A stretch of DNA of 64,000 nucleotides from Scalesia atractyloides. Lineage: Eukaryota > Streptophyta > Magnoliopsida > Asterales > Asteraceae. The position numbers were made by a program, and so were the translations under genes. Location: assembly GCA_947069175.1 (NCBI GenBank), contig CAMTDV010000002.1:11214988-11278987 (forward strand), given 5' to 3'. Each line of letters begins with the position of its first letter. The first letter of the stretch is position 1. Below, in pieces: positions 45,368-57,275 of this stretch. The notes under the pieces were generated by a model. The model worked only from the letters and a program-made list of their open reading frames with translations, did no database searches and had not been told where the DNA came from.

Positions 45368-48088
45368 TGTAACACCCTAAAAACAGGTTTGGTAATCAAA
45401 TCACGTCAATATTAATGAGTAGGTAAAATACCGTTAGTGGTAAAAGTAACTCGTGAACAAAATAACTAGGAATAATTAACCTAGTTAGTAACATGTAAAT
45501 AGGTAATAAAACAATGAGTTGTAGCATATTATAATCAAAACTAAACTTGAGGGACCAAAGTAGTAAGAAGTGAAACTTGGGTTTTATAAACAAACAATGA
45601 ACACACAACACATATAGTGTGTGTATGTGTGTGTAGGTCGATTACCAGGAGAGAAAAACAAGGGAAACCCTTGTTCAACCTTGATCCATTAAATTGGAGA
45701 GTGAATTAGGGCTAAATCACATGCATGAGCATAAATTCATGATCATCTAAGTTTGGAGATCATGAGGTATATTGTAAATTATGTTTTGGTGATGATAAGT
45801 ATGTGGATGAACTTGAAGGTGATAACCTTGAGTTCAACATTTTGTTAGTATGGTGAAATTGATAATGAAATTATGTGTGTGATCATCATACTTGCAAGTA
45901 TATGTGAAATACTTGAACAATTTTGTGATTTGAATAAGTGTTCATGAATGACATGAAGCGGGTTTTGATTATATGATGAATTGATGTTATGTTAATGTTA
46001 ATAAGTGTATAAGATCATGCTGCCTACTAGTTTGTATGTAGAACTTGATCATATTAGGCATTCGGATGAATGCCTAGTAATATGATGAAATGGGTTTTAC
46101 ATAGAAATGAAAGCCCCTAGTTTTTAGCATAATGAATGGATAAATTAGCATTGATAATGAAAGCTAAGTTAACTTGATGTTAATAATCGCTCGAGCTTGT
46201 CAAAGTGAAAAAAATGATATGAATTTGGTTTGGGAATTTAGTTAAAATGGTGGCCTAAAAATAACGTCTACCGGGTACTTGATGAAATGACTAAGTGAGT
46301 TCGTTGAACCTATTTGTGCATTTGCATACGTTAATATACAGTTGACTTTCAAAAGTCAAACTTGCCTATAATAAGATCAAATGGTAATTTTGATATAAAA
46401 TGTGTAAAGTGGGATAATCGTGTTAAACGATGACTAATCTAACCATCTTGCGATTGACAAATGATAGTTTGACGCTTGACAAGCTAGGTGGAAGCTTGGG
46501 AAGAAGCGGGTCAAACGGATCAAGTACGGGGGAAAAAAGCATAATCGAATAAAAGGTAAGTAAAGCTTACATCTTTTAAGTACAACATCTACTTATGTAT
46601 TGATTAAGAATAAGGTTATCTAGTATTTGAAATGAGTCTTTGAAATACAACGTTCCGACGCAAATCGACACTGGTCGGGAATAAGTGAAAATGGTAAGAA
46701 ACCATATTTGATGGTAAAAACGGTAATTTGGTCAAGTAATGACGAATAAACAAGGAGTTTTGAAAAGACACTTATGATGTAAGCTATAATGGGTCAAATG
46801 AATAAAGAAACGATTTTTAAGTAATACGACCCTATTGTGCGAACCATAACGGGTCGAACGAAATAACTGGTAAGTAAATATCCTTTTTACAATAAAGAAT
46901 GTTTGGTTATATCGATATGTAAAAAGGGCGAGACAAGAAATAAGTCAAACGAACAAACGGGTCAAATGGTGATGTTATCTCCATTTGAAAATGATATTTA
47001 GTATTTCATTTATTAAGTTTCATGCTTACATGTAAGCATGATTTGTGGGCATGCATTGCCATAAATTAGTATATAGGATCGCAAAACATTGCTAACAGGT
47101 CAATACTTAGACCCGCGCCAGGTAAGTGTAGTGGTCATGCTCTCGATAAGGGTTTGTGGTACGACTAAAGTTAGTCGAGTTAGGGGTGGACACTAGATCA
47201 CCTCAAGTGAGGTATATCTAGTTGTGGGTAAAATGACCATTAGAGTCGAATACATGTTTATAGTGAAAAGTTCCTTTAAGGGAGTTTAAACAATGGGAAA
47301 CTTTTATGTTTTTAAGAACATAATAATTTTTAAACGGAACACGGATTAAAGGTGTTCGCTTGGTCAAAATAGGCTTTTAAAAGCCTTTCGTCGTAAAAAG
47401 GACTAAAGTTGACCAAAACGCCCTCGAATTTACAAACCGGGCAAACGTCCATTAAGGATAGTTTAAAAATGAGTTTTATAATTAAGTAAACCCTTTTGGT
47501 AGGGTAAATGTGAAAGACATAAGCCTTTTTGGTTTAATGTCTCCTAATTGGTCTTTTTAGTAAAATATGAAACCGGATAGTAAAATTTAGAATAAATGAT
47601 TAAACTATAACAAATTCACCACAAATATAGTTATGGTGGAAGATAAATGGAAATCTTAGTGCGGAAATAGGAGATAAGAAAAGGAGGAGCGAGATTTAAG
47701 CTGAAATGCTTAAATCTTTAACGAGTCAAAATGAATACGTGCATAAACCGGGTAATGGTTACATAATTCCTAAAAGTTATGAATCCGGGTTAAGGATTTC
47801 TGATTAAATGTGTAGGCAAACATTTTACGGACATTTAGAAACAAGTTTCAAGTGAAACGGGATGAAAAAAATGAACAAGTTTCGTAATAAAAACGATAAA
47901 CTTGAAAAAAGTTGCAGCAGCCTAACGTAAGCTATGGTGGCATGTCGTAGTTTACGGCAGGCAGCTGCTGATGAAAACAGATCCTTCATGCCGTAAGTTA
48001 CGGCGGGCTTTCTTATAAAATGCTTGTTTTGATGATTTGGGCATTCGGGTTTATTCGGTTACGTTATAAATGTGGGTCAGGTGTGACA
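45368..48088 (+). repeat. Probable LTR or LTR-like block
   Basis: It begins tgtaacaccctaaa and ends ggtcaggtgtgaca, the terminal style of the gypsy LTRs in this window, and is free of coding frames over 2.7 kb. The flanks (ctttt, ataaa) show no target duplication, so the right boundary is uncertain. A palindrome gccgtaagttacggc lies near 47991-48005. Confidence 0.45.
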
Positions 48089-49894
48089 ATAAACTCTTTA
48101 TAACTAACGTATTTTATAATTTATGAAATATAGGTAATGAACGGAAGTACCAGATGATGGTTAAGCTGAACGAAGAACCGAACACCATCAAGTTCAAGCT
48201 TCCGCATTATGTATAGTTGTTTAAGAAACGATTCATCGTTAATATTTATATGTTTTTAATATTTATGAAGTTTTATGAAACTGGTAATTTTAACGGACGT
48301 GTATTTGTATAAATGCATTTATATGCAAAATTTTTATGGCAGGGTAAAAGTCGACTTTCTTATATTTAGACTATACGCTACAGTCTTTTCTAAAAATATA
48401 AAGGGTCTCTTTTCATCTCATGAATGAATTTTAGGCGACTTCGTGTTTTCTGAGTGAGAGTTGACATTTTTATAAAAAGCTTTTAAGATCGATTACCTTT
48501 ACTTTTTATAAGCATTATAGTTCGGACTACCCCATTACTAATTAGTTTCAAGATTTGAATCGCTATCTATATCTAATAATTATCTAGTTGCAGTACGTTT
48601 CACAATCCTGTATATTAGAATTTTTTCCCGTTTATCTCATTTCACATGTTCGTAATTTTTTTTGGTATTTTTTCTATTCTTCTATACCTAAATCTTCATT
48701 ACCAACTATTTAATATTTTTTTTATTAAACTCATTTTATACAGAGTTTCTAATAATGTTTATAATAAAAAAAAAAGATAAATAATTGGCTAAATGATATA
48801 GGGAACAAAAAAGCCGAAACCTAACTCCAATTTTAGGAACTACGGATCTCTATCTGTTTTAATTTCACTCTATGGATCTTACGTATTGATTATTTCTTCC
48901 CATAAATATTATTGTAACGTAACAAATTAAACTCTATCATCGATCTAGATTTAGATCTCACGGTTTCCTCCTTATTTGTAGCTTAGTTGAGAGAACTTAT
49001 AACTACACAAAATATTTCATCAACATAATACAAATTGTGAGTCTGAGTCCATTCTAAATATATTCAGGCATTTTCGGATTGAAACCATAAAACGTTTAGC
49101 TAAGCAAGTTATGTTTAGATTGATGTTGCACTTCTCGAGTTAACCTATTTAACATGTTTATTTATAAAAATTAAAAATGAAAAATGAAAAACATGCTTGT
49201 TTCATAACGATAAATTACTGGGTATTTTAGTCCATAACTTAAAAAGATCTAAGAGAAAGAATCACGATGCATAATTAATTTTATTAAACATATATATAAA
49301 AAATATACTTTTTTATGATAAGTTTATAGTTTTAAAGTATTAATATACAAAACAATAAAATAAACTTTCAAATTAAACAAATTTTATCCGTGTGAAACTG
49401 TGAAACTCGTGTCGTAGAGGCGTTCATAAGCATCTCTAAGACTTTAGATTCGTGTCATGTTCAATTATATTCATTATCATTATATTTGTGTGTGTATGCA
49501 TATGAGATACTTTCAAATAACAGAAATAAAAAATCCAGAACTATATAATAATAAGAATAAATCATAAATGTGTGTTTAAAGGAAGTTGAGTTGCAGAGAG
49601 AAAGGAAGGGGGGGGCGAGAATACGATTTGTCTCCCCGACGTGTGCGTGGGCTTTAATTGCATCTCACGTCCTCTTAAATAAATCTGCTCTGACCAATTC
49701 TATATAAAATAAGATGCATCATTTAATTGCTTAATCAACTATTTCAAAGTTCATACATTAATTTATCATTTTCACCTTAATTTAACAACGGATTTCAAAA
49801 TCATATAAACAGATATATGATTCATCCACAATGATGTTTGATCTAAATCGTGACCCAATTATGTAATCAAAATGATCAGCTAACTCATTATGAT
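48089..49894. other. AT-rich intergenic DNA downstream of the LBD gene
   Basis: No coding sense was found. There is a purine run near 49598-49617, otherwise nothing notable. Confidence 0.5.
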
Positions 49895-50088
49895 AAAAAA
49901 TGAGTCTACCAGACTCGCTAACAGACATGCGGTATGCTTGCCCCAGAACCTTACACGACTACACGAGTCAACCGACTGACGGTTCTAAAGCCAAGCCAAG
50001 GGAAACCCTAGATGTTAATTTAAGTGGGAACCAACCCAGGTCTCCACTAAAGAAACCAGGACGCTAACCACTAGACCACATTGAGTGT
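49895..50088 (-). mobile_element. tRNA-derived SINE
   Basis: Read on the - strand, the head tgtggtctagtggttagcg (A-box) and the gagacctgggttgg region (degenerate B-box) form a tRNA-like 5' end. A roughly 110-bp body with ttctggggcaagcatacc follows, ending in a T6 run. Flanking 14-mers taactcattatgat (49881-49894) and taactctttataat (50089-50102) match at 12 of 14 and look like a target duplication. A T-rich 3' end is known in rice p-SINE1, so this may be a p-SINE1-like architecture. Confidence 0.7.
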
Positions 50089-50296
50089 TAACTCTTTATA
50101 ATATTTTCAATATCTACGAGCATAAAATTCATAAATTATGAACCATACCCAAAATCTTGATCTAACATCCACAAAAAGAGTGAGAAAAACACAAAATAAT
50201 TTAAACCCTTCTAAGTTTAAGCATATAGTCATCTTTTTGTAACTGATACATAACAAAAACAAACAAAAAAAAAGAATGAACTAGGGTTTCATATAA

Positions 50297-51596
50297 TCAA
50301 GCAAAGTAGCTTGATACATTATTATTAGGAATTGTACTAGTGCTATAACCAGAAGTGCTAGAAGGGATTCCATAAAGATGAACCGAAGACGAAGAAGACG
50401 ATGAGGATGACAACGAAGAAGAAGACGAGATAACAATGGATGGTTGTGGTGGCGGCGGTGTAGGCGGTGCCTGGATGGTTGAGAGCTGAGCCGCGGTGAT
50501 GGGGCCGGAAGAAACCAAGGAAGAAGCAATAATATTAATGTCATTAGTGTTAGCTGCAGCTTCTCTATATTTGTATCTCAAAATTTCAGCCCTAACTGCA
50601 TTGAGATCAGCTTGTAAAAACTGAATTTGTTGTTGTAATGCAGAAATTGCACCCATGCAGCCATAGACAGGATCTCTTAGCCTCACGTTTGCTTCATATA
50701 CCAAACTGTTTGCTGCATCTGCTCTTTGACTTTCAGGCACTTCCTAATAAAATCAAACAACAAAAGAACGTTTAAATGTTTAATCATATTATACTTTGTA
50801 AATATAAATAAAAATTTAAACTATTGTTACCCATCAAATCATCAATCAATATGGCAATACAGAAATACAAGATTCAAACTCAAGACTTTTTATGTTATTA
50901 TCGAGACGAATAGAGAGAGAGGGGGGGGGGGGGGGGTGTTCGGGCGTTTTTAGGGGCAACGTGTTGGGACGACGACGTGGGGCACGTTAGTAAGGCACTC
51001 ACAAGGCATCGTGGACAGTTTACCAGGAAACGTTGCGTTGTGACATTTAGGGTATCCACAAATTATTTGGTCAGTTCACAAGGCAAAATGCTCTAAACAA
51101 ATACAAAAGAAGTAATTATATATACAAAAGAAAAGGTAGCATACCATGAGCAACTTAGAGACATTGCTAGCACCAAAGATTTTATGAACAGCAGCAAACT
51201 TATGGGGCTCATGAGGTGAGAAATAAGGTGAAAATGGACACTCTTCTGCACATCTTCTTCTCAGCAGCTTACACGCAGCGCACGGTGTGACCGTGTTCAA
51301 AGTCCCTGGTGCCGGAACCAATATCTGTCTCCTTCCCATTTGCGCAGTCGTCGTGTTACTATACGCATCGATCTCTCTTTTTATCCTCTTCCCTGGGTCA
51401 TCATACAACTCCCTACAAACAATAATCAATCAAGAAACCATCAAAACACAAGAAACTTTGTGGGTCAAAACTAAAAAGTCACAATCAAGCATGCAACTTT
51501 GTTGGATCTTTATCATATTTATCCAAGAAAAAGTAAATAATCTGCTTACATGAAGTAAATCTATAGAGGGAGATTGGTGTACCTTTCTCTGGACAT
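50297..51596 (-). CDS. LBD15: LOB-domain (LBD) transcription factor, LBD15-like, three exons
   Basis: The model is exon 1 51596-51583, exon 2 51412-51145 and exon 3 50743-50297, with GT-AG introns of 170 and 401 bp, giving 242 residues. Exon 1 encodes only MSRER (its last codon is split); this was chosen because it joins in frame to ELYDDPGKRIKRE and matches the start expected for LBD15. The LOB domain is complete: the DNA-binding C-block CAACKLLRRRCAEEC (about residues 49-63), the GAS block FGASNVSKLLMEVPESQRA, and the DPVYGCMGAI motif. The leucine-zipper-like coil is ISALQQQIQFLQADLNAVR. The C-terminus is Ser/Pro-rich with a long Ser run. LBD proteins are nuclear regulators of organ boundaries and lateral organs; LBD15-type genes have been linked to shoot meristem and vascular development. 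No disabling change is seen. The LBD15 name rests on remembered similarity. Confidence 0.9.
50921..50936 (+). repeat. G16 homopolymer in LBD intron 2
   Basis: Sixteen consecutive Gs (C16 on the coding strand), preceded by a tagagagaga stretch. Its length may vary between individuals or be misassembled. Confidence 0.85.
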
Positions 51597-51775
51597 TCAA
51601 GAAACCTGTAAATGAAGAGAGAGAAAGCAGGAGGAGAGAGAGAGAGGGTTTGAAGGATTGAGGTAGAAGAAGCATTAAGATGTAGAGGAAAATAGTGCTT
51701 TAAAGGCAAGGAAAGTAATGAAAATCCAGCTTACATAAATATAATAAATAATTGAATATTGATGTTACGTCTAAG
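51597..51775 (-). promoter_or_regulatory. 5' flank of the LBD gene (probable UTR and core promoter)
   Basis: On the - strand a CT-rich tract (complement of 51618-51649) lies directly upstream of the start codon, typical of plant 5' UTRs. An AT-rich block (ttattatatttatg, near 51735-51750) could hold the TATA element. This is assigned by position only. Confidence 0.35.
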
Positions 51776-52055
51776 TTGGACTAAGGTTATTATATTCAAG
51801 GTTTATGGTATAGAGTTCACAACCAACAAAAATGTAAACACCTTATTTTGTAATTTTAGTGTAGGTTTTGAATTTAAATTATAAATTTGTTAGCACAATA
51901 AAGTAGGTCAATTGTTGGACTAAGGTTATTATATTCAAGGTTTATGGTATAGAGTTCACAGCCAACAAAAATGTAAACACCTTATTTTGTAATTTTAGTG
52001 TAGGTTTTGAATTTAAATTATAAATTTGTTAGCACAATATAAGTAGGTTAATTGT
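51776..52055. repeat. 139-bp tandem duplication upstream of the LBD gene
   Basis: The segment starting ttggactaaggttattat at 51776 recurs at 51915, nearly identical over its whole length (single changes such as caaccaac versus cagccaac). It lies 180-460 bp upstream of the start codon, so it doubles any promoter elements it holds. Confidence 0.9.
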
Positions 52056-52984
52056 TGGTACTAATTTTCTATTGCCAACTAACAAAGCTAGTAGACTCCA
52101 ATAAATTAAGTTAATTGTTTCTCATTACATATGTGAAAACTAAACTTAAGTTAAACTGAAAAATGTTAGGAGTTAGATCAATGAATTCAATTTACTGAAA
52201 ATTATATATAATATTTGTCCTCTTAATTTTCATCCAAATTTTGAAAACTACACTCAAGACTTGTATAAAACTCATGATTATCTTCACGTGTGTAGCAAAG
52301 GAAATTTTCAACCAGTCTCATAATTTATCATTATATTAAACATATACATTTTAATAGATCCGTTACATATTCGTACGTACGTGTTCATTGGGTTCTATTA
52401 TGTATTTTTTAGATTTTAGTTTTGTTAAACTTAATATTTTTCTCGTGCATATGATTGATGTATTTTTTTTTGTTATTAACATAATTTATGTGGAAAAAAT
52501 ATGATTGACCAAATAGGTCAGGTTAAACACAAAAGATGGTAACGTTTATTAAAAATAATAATTTAATTTATTGTATAAAACTATATATGTACCAGACTAG
52601 CTACTATTAAAGTATTTTACATCATTAATATCGTTGTTATCTTAAGCATTTTATTATGATAAGAGAGAGAGCGTGTCAAAGGGCATCCACGTGCGGGTAA
52701 TTGCGGTGTTGACTTTCTGGGAAAAAGTAGATGTGAGTTTGTCACACGTTGAAAAAGAATACCAGCCAGCCTTTCTTTTTAAAAAGCCACATAAATCAAA
52801 TTTAGAAAACTTAGATCTATTTTTAATCAAAAAAACCCGTGCAATTTTCAAAGGCACCGGCAAACAATATAGAAAACTTCCTTCTCTCAATTCCCGACCT
52901 TTTTATGAATTTTCAACAAGTATCTAACTGAAAAAGCAAAAAGTTTAAAGAACACGACACCAAGAACTAATGGACTCCGTAGCA
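52056..52984. other. AT-rich DNA between the LBD gene and the LINE
   Basis: No gene is seen. A frame at 52673-52927 (+) has no coding character that I recognise. It may include 3' sequence of the LINE on the - strand. Confidence 0.4.
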
Positions 52985-53639
52985 CAGAAGCTACCATACA
53001 AGCCGAAAATAAATGATTTGATGCTTCTAACTCTTTGTCACACAAAACACACCTTTTGAATCAACCTGGATGTTCCTTCTACGTAAAGCCACACGAGTAG
53101 GAAGTAGATTCATCTCCACTCTCCACGCAAACAATTGCCTTGAATCAAAATCTATATTCAAGATTCATTTAAACGACCACACAAAAAATACCTGAAGATT
53201 CTCCCGTCCAATACCAGCCCTCTTTATTCTCGAACAACCGAACTGACTCTAAGACGATAGCAGTGATTTAATTCCTATACCTCCATAGTAGGATGGAGCA
53301 CGCTTCCATCTCCAATTCCACACCAAATTAACCTCAATTCTGCTAAACTGATCTTAAAGCTCGAGAATCTTCTTCTAAACAAGTTAAAGAAAACAAATTG
53401 TAGCGGTTCATTGCATAACCAATGATCAATCCAAAATCTAATGATATCTCTATTTCCGACTACTCCTTTAACCAGATTTTGTAGTTAAAATCCAGCTCTC
53501 CATTTCTGACCACACCGTTAACCAGATTTTGTAGTTTAAATCCAGCTATGACATGTTTTGATTACAACCTCACAATGTTGTTCCAGGCCCCGATTATAGT
53601 CTTATAAGAAGGAATATCTGACCAACCTTTTTTTTTCCA
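52985..53639 (-). pseudogene. L1-type LINE, 3' coding part with zf-RVT domain
   Basis: On the - strand near 53160-52985 the reading LFAWRVEMNLLPTRVALRRR, then CVLCDKELEASNHLF and SAC, is the zinc-binding domain found C-terminal to plant L1 reverse transcriptases. A frameshift lies between the two halves. 53180-53639 is diverged linker. It joins the RT part at 55269 once the inserted LTR element is set aside. Confidence 0.75.
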
Positions 53640-53644
53640 TAAAT

Positions 53645-55263
53645 TGTTGGAATAAGCGGATTGAAACTATCAAATGAACAACCAGAAATGTGAGAAACAA
53701 ACTCACTACACTTTTCTTTTTTATTAAAATCAAACCACCACAAAATTACAAGATAAATAAACCATATTTATACTAAACATAACTTAATCACCAAATTACC
53801 TATCCTAATCAAATAATAACTCCTTACTAGAAACATAACATTAAATAAACAATTAAATAATAAATTCAAACAAACTTTATCAAGATTAAACCCAACAATC
53901 TCACCATTAATCTTGATATGTACCTCCCAGATCCTTGATTGCAAGTAATACTCGTAATTGATCCATCGACCCGCTTACAATAATTGAATTTTTACACCCA
54001 CCAACAAGAATTATTACTTGGATTTTTTATGCCCTCTTGGCAACCTTGCTTCTTCCTTCCTCTCAAACACAATGATCTCGATCATCATTATGATAATCAC
54101 TATTATGATATTCGTCGTACTAATTCGTATCACACGAACTTTTCTTTCATCTTCTACTCGGATTCGTATCACCCGATCCTCAATCATGTCTCACACAGGA
54201 TCACTTTCACAACCTTCAGACACTTCTCACCTTACCCGACCAATCCGATCACAACATAAATCCTTATGATATTATTCCACCTACTTGGACTTTTTTTTAT
54301 TTCACTTCTCGGTGGTGAAAGAATTCACCGCACGACTTGGTTAGTTAATTAATTCACCAAATAACTTGCATGCTTCCCTTTTTTTCCCTTTGATGACATA
54401 TGTGAAACAATTAAGGTGTAATTCTCTTGTTCGTTTATTGATTCGCAAAAAACATAATGATGACAGATGTGAAACAATTCAAGTGTAATTCTCTTGTTTG
54501 TTTATTGATTCACAAAAAAACAATAACACAACAGAAGTTATTTTTAGCCATTGTTTCTTATTTCTTTGATCACCAAGGAAACACATTTCTAGCTATTTGA
54601 TCTTTAATCGCAAAGACCAAACAAACAACCGACACAACAGCCACTTGTTGTCCCTCTCCATTTGTTCAAACTGTCATGATTTGACCAACTCATCTTCACT
54701 GGTATCACACCGTACCACCCCGAGTCGCTTGGGTAACTCCACACCTATCGCAAGTGATTTAAGTTTCACTTGATGGACTCGCTCCGGTTGAAATATTTCC
54801 CCATGGTTGACTCGCAAAACCCTTCATTTGAAACTTCACAGCCACTTTCACAATTCGAGTTCTCTCTCAAATCGAATTTCAACAACTTCATAACAAACCA
54901 GCAGCCTTCAAACCTGTAGCAGGTTCGATGGCGACCTCTCCTTGAACCCGTCGAAGGTTCAGTTTTCTTCTTCGATGGTGATTCAACATGACTTCAATCC
55001 TATGTGCTATGATACCAATTGTTGGAATACCAGATCAAAACGATCAAACGAACCATCGGATTTGTGAGAAACGCACTCACCACACTTTTCTTTTTTATTA
55101 ACATCAAACCACCACAAATTTACAACACAAATCAACCATAATATACTAAACATAATTTGATCACCAAGTAAACTTATCTAGACTTAACCGATAAACATTA
55201 TATTAAATGAACAATTAAATAATAAATTCAAACTAACTTTGTCATGATTAAACCCGGCCAACA
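53645..55263 (-). mobile_element. Small non-autonomous LTR element (TRIM/LARD-like, copia-type ends)
   Basis: LTRs 53645-53897 (253 bp) and 55020-55263 (244 bp) both start tgttggaata on the + strand and end ccaaca. The target duplication taaat (53640-53644 and 55264-55268) is perfect. The primer-binding site is at 55006-55018 (ttggtatcatagc on the - strand, one mismatch to the initiator-Met type). A polypurine-like aatggtgagat abuts 53897. The 1.1-kb interior has no protein-coding sense. It is inserted in the LINE. Confidence 0.85.
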
Positions 55264-56420
55264 TAAATCGCATCAACTATTTTCTTCGATAAATTATGCT
55301 CCTCAAACTTGTATCTCCACGCCCATTTAGCTAGGAGAGCACTATTTATATTCTTAAGCTTATTAAGACCAAGACCACCCCTCTTTCTAGGAACTGAAAC
55401 ACGATCCCCACCCATTGCATCTTTCTAGTTTCATTTGACCCACCCAAAAAAATCTCTTAATAGTAACTTCAATTCCCATTCTCACTTTAACTAAGGCCTT
55501 ATATAAAGAGAAATAGTAATTTGGAAGCCTTCAAACACTGATTTTGTTAGTGTAACTCCTCCTCCTATTGAAAGAGATGAAGTTTTCCATAAAGATAACC
55601 AGTCTTGAAACACATTGAAACAACCCATTATTAGTTATATTTGTATTAGCCCAACCATAATCCCAAGATACATGAAAGGAATATGACCAGGTTTACACCC
55701 CATAATCAAGGCCATACTATTCGCCTAAAGATTCTAAATTACAATACCAAAAAGATTTATTATATGCAAATTAATTTTTTGACCTGATCAAAAATAAAAG
55801 CATCTTAATAATCTAGTTACGTTTTTAATGTTGTATAAATACTACTCACCAATAATAATAGCATCGTCGGCATAGAGGATGCGAGATAAACGTGGTCTAT
55901 TGTTTGGGGTTCGAATGCCATTAAACGCTCCTAGGTCACATGCCTTCTTGAAAATACAAAGAAACGCCTCTATGCTGATGATAAATAAAAAGGGGGAAAG
56001 TGGATAACCTTGTCTTATACCTTAATGGCATTGGAATTCAAAACCCGGGGTTCCACTGATGAGAATCAAAGACCTAACTAAGGAAAGTATACCATGAATC
56101 CATTTGCACCAAAGGAAAGGAAATCCCATTTGAATTATAAATGAAATCAGAAACTCTCAATTAATATTATCAGTCTTTTCAAAATCGATTTCAACCAAAA
56201 GAACCTTTAGATTTGTTTTTCTAGACTAAGAAATGACTTCGTTCACAATAAGCGGCCCATCTAAAATGTAATCATCACTAAGGAAAGCTAGTTAAGTCTC
56301 CTATATAATTGTTCCCACCACCTTTTTTAAACGTTTAGCAAAGATTTTATAAATCACTTTGCTTATCACTATAATCAGGTTGATAGGTCTATAACCATTC
56401 AACCCGTAGGATCATTGGCT
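55264..56420 (-). pseudogene. L1-type LINE reverse transcriptase, degraded
   Basis: On the - strand, in several frames, VISKVIYKIFAKRLKKVV, LVEIDFEKTD, MGFPFLWCKWIHGILS, GIRQGYPLSPFLFI and the catalytic RILYADDA (near 55890-55858) follow in the order of L1 RT. They are followed by GGLGLNKLKNINSALLAKWA and WRYKFEEH. Many stops and frameshifts. The endonuclease domain was not found, so the copy is 5' truncated or its 5' part is too decayed. Confidence 0.8.
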
Positions 56421-57130
56421 TTTAATCAAGGAACTAAAAGATGAACTGTATCTCAATATAACTTTACCCTCTTTTTTATGAGTTTCAAATTATTTACCCT
56501 AATGATCTCTATTGGGTCACTCACATAGATTTTACACGAAAGGGTGTTAAGTAGGTATGTGTTTGTTGATTGGGGGTTAAATCGTCTAAAATAACATGAA
56601 AAGCTAACATGCCCAAAACGATGCAGGCCCCAAAGTCATAACACATGCATGAACTTTAACACGACACGAGCTTGTAAGGATTGATACGAACACGACCTAT
56701 TTAACCCAAACTTCTATTTAATTTTATTTTTTCATTTTAGATTAAAGTCACAAACATGTATAAAATAATGATGAATAAACTATAAAAATACTCGGTATAA
56801 GTTAAAATTTTAAACACATTAAGAACATTAAATCTATGAAATTGAAAGTGTTAAATGAGTCTACCTACAAATCGACAAGCTAGGATCAGCAAACACAAAA
56901 CGTTTAACTAGTAGTGTAGGGTCCTCAAGGGGATAGCCTGGTGCAATGGTTGAGCTCGAACGAAAAATTTATGGGGGCGGACTCTCAAGATCCAAATCAG
57001 CGGGCTAGACTTTTTAAAATCCAATATTTTTACACTAAAAAAAACTCTGAAATTTTTGATAAAATTAACACTACGAGCGAAAAATCAGCGAGGGTCAGGG
57101 CTCCACTAGGCCACCAAGAAGATCGCCCAT
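56421..57130. other. Unassigned DNA between LINE and copia element
   Basis: No gene is seen. It may include LINE 5' remnants. Confidence 0.4.
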
Positions 57131-57190
57131 GACCTGGTAGCAAAGTGGTGTATTCCTTAACCAAATGGTTGTAGGTTCAAATCCTACATA
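57131..57190 (+). other. tRNA-like or SINE-head sequence
   Basis: tagcaaagtggt (57138-57149) fits the A-box and taggttcaaatccta (57172-57186) fits a B-box within a paired T-arm. Their spacing fits a tRNA. No complete cloverleaf or target duplication was identified. A similar A-box-like gatagcctggtgcaatgg lies at 56931-56948. Confidence 0.4.
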
Positions 57191-57275
57191 AAATAGGTGT
57201 GGTCATTTTAGCTACTCAAACAAAGTAGTGTTGCTAGGTTCAACATGAAATTGACTATTGTTTATACTAAACTAG

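Noticed and set aside
48089..49894. Exons of another host gene near the LBD gene
   Set aside because: No frame with coding character, splice-bounded exon or recognisable protein was found.
51485..51709. Protein frame upstream of the LBD start on the - strand
   Set aside because: It translates the CT-rich 5' UTR and intron 1; the splice model uses a different ATG within it.
53984..54269. Two short frames inside the 1.6-kb LTR element
   Set aside because: They overlap in different frames, show no protein-family features, and the element appears non-coding.
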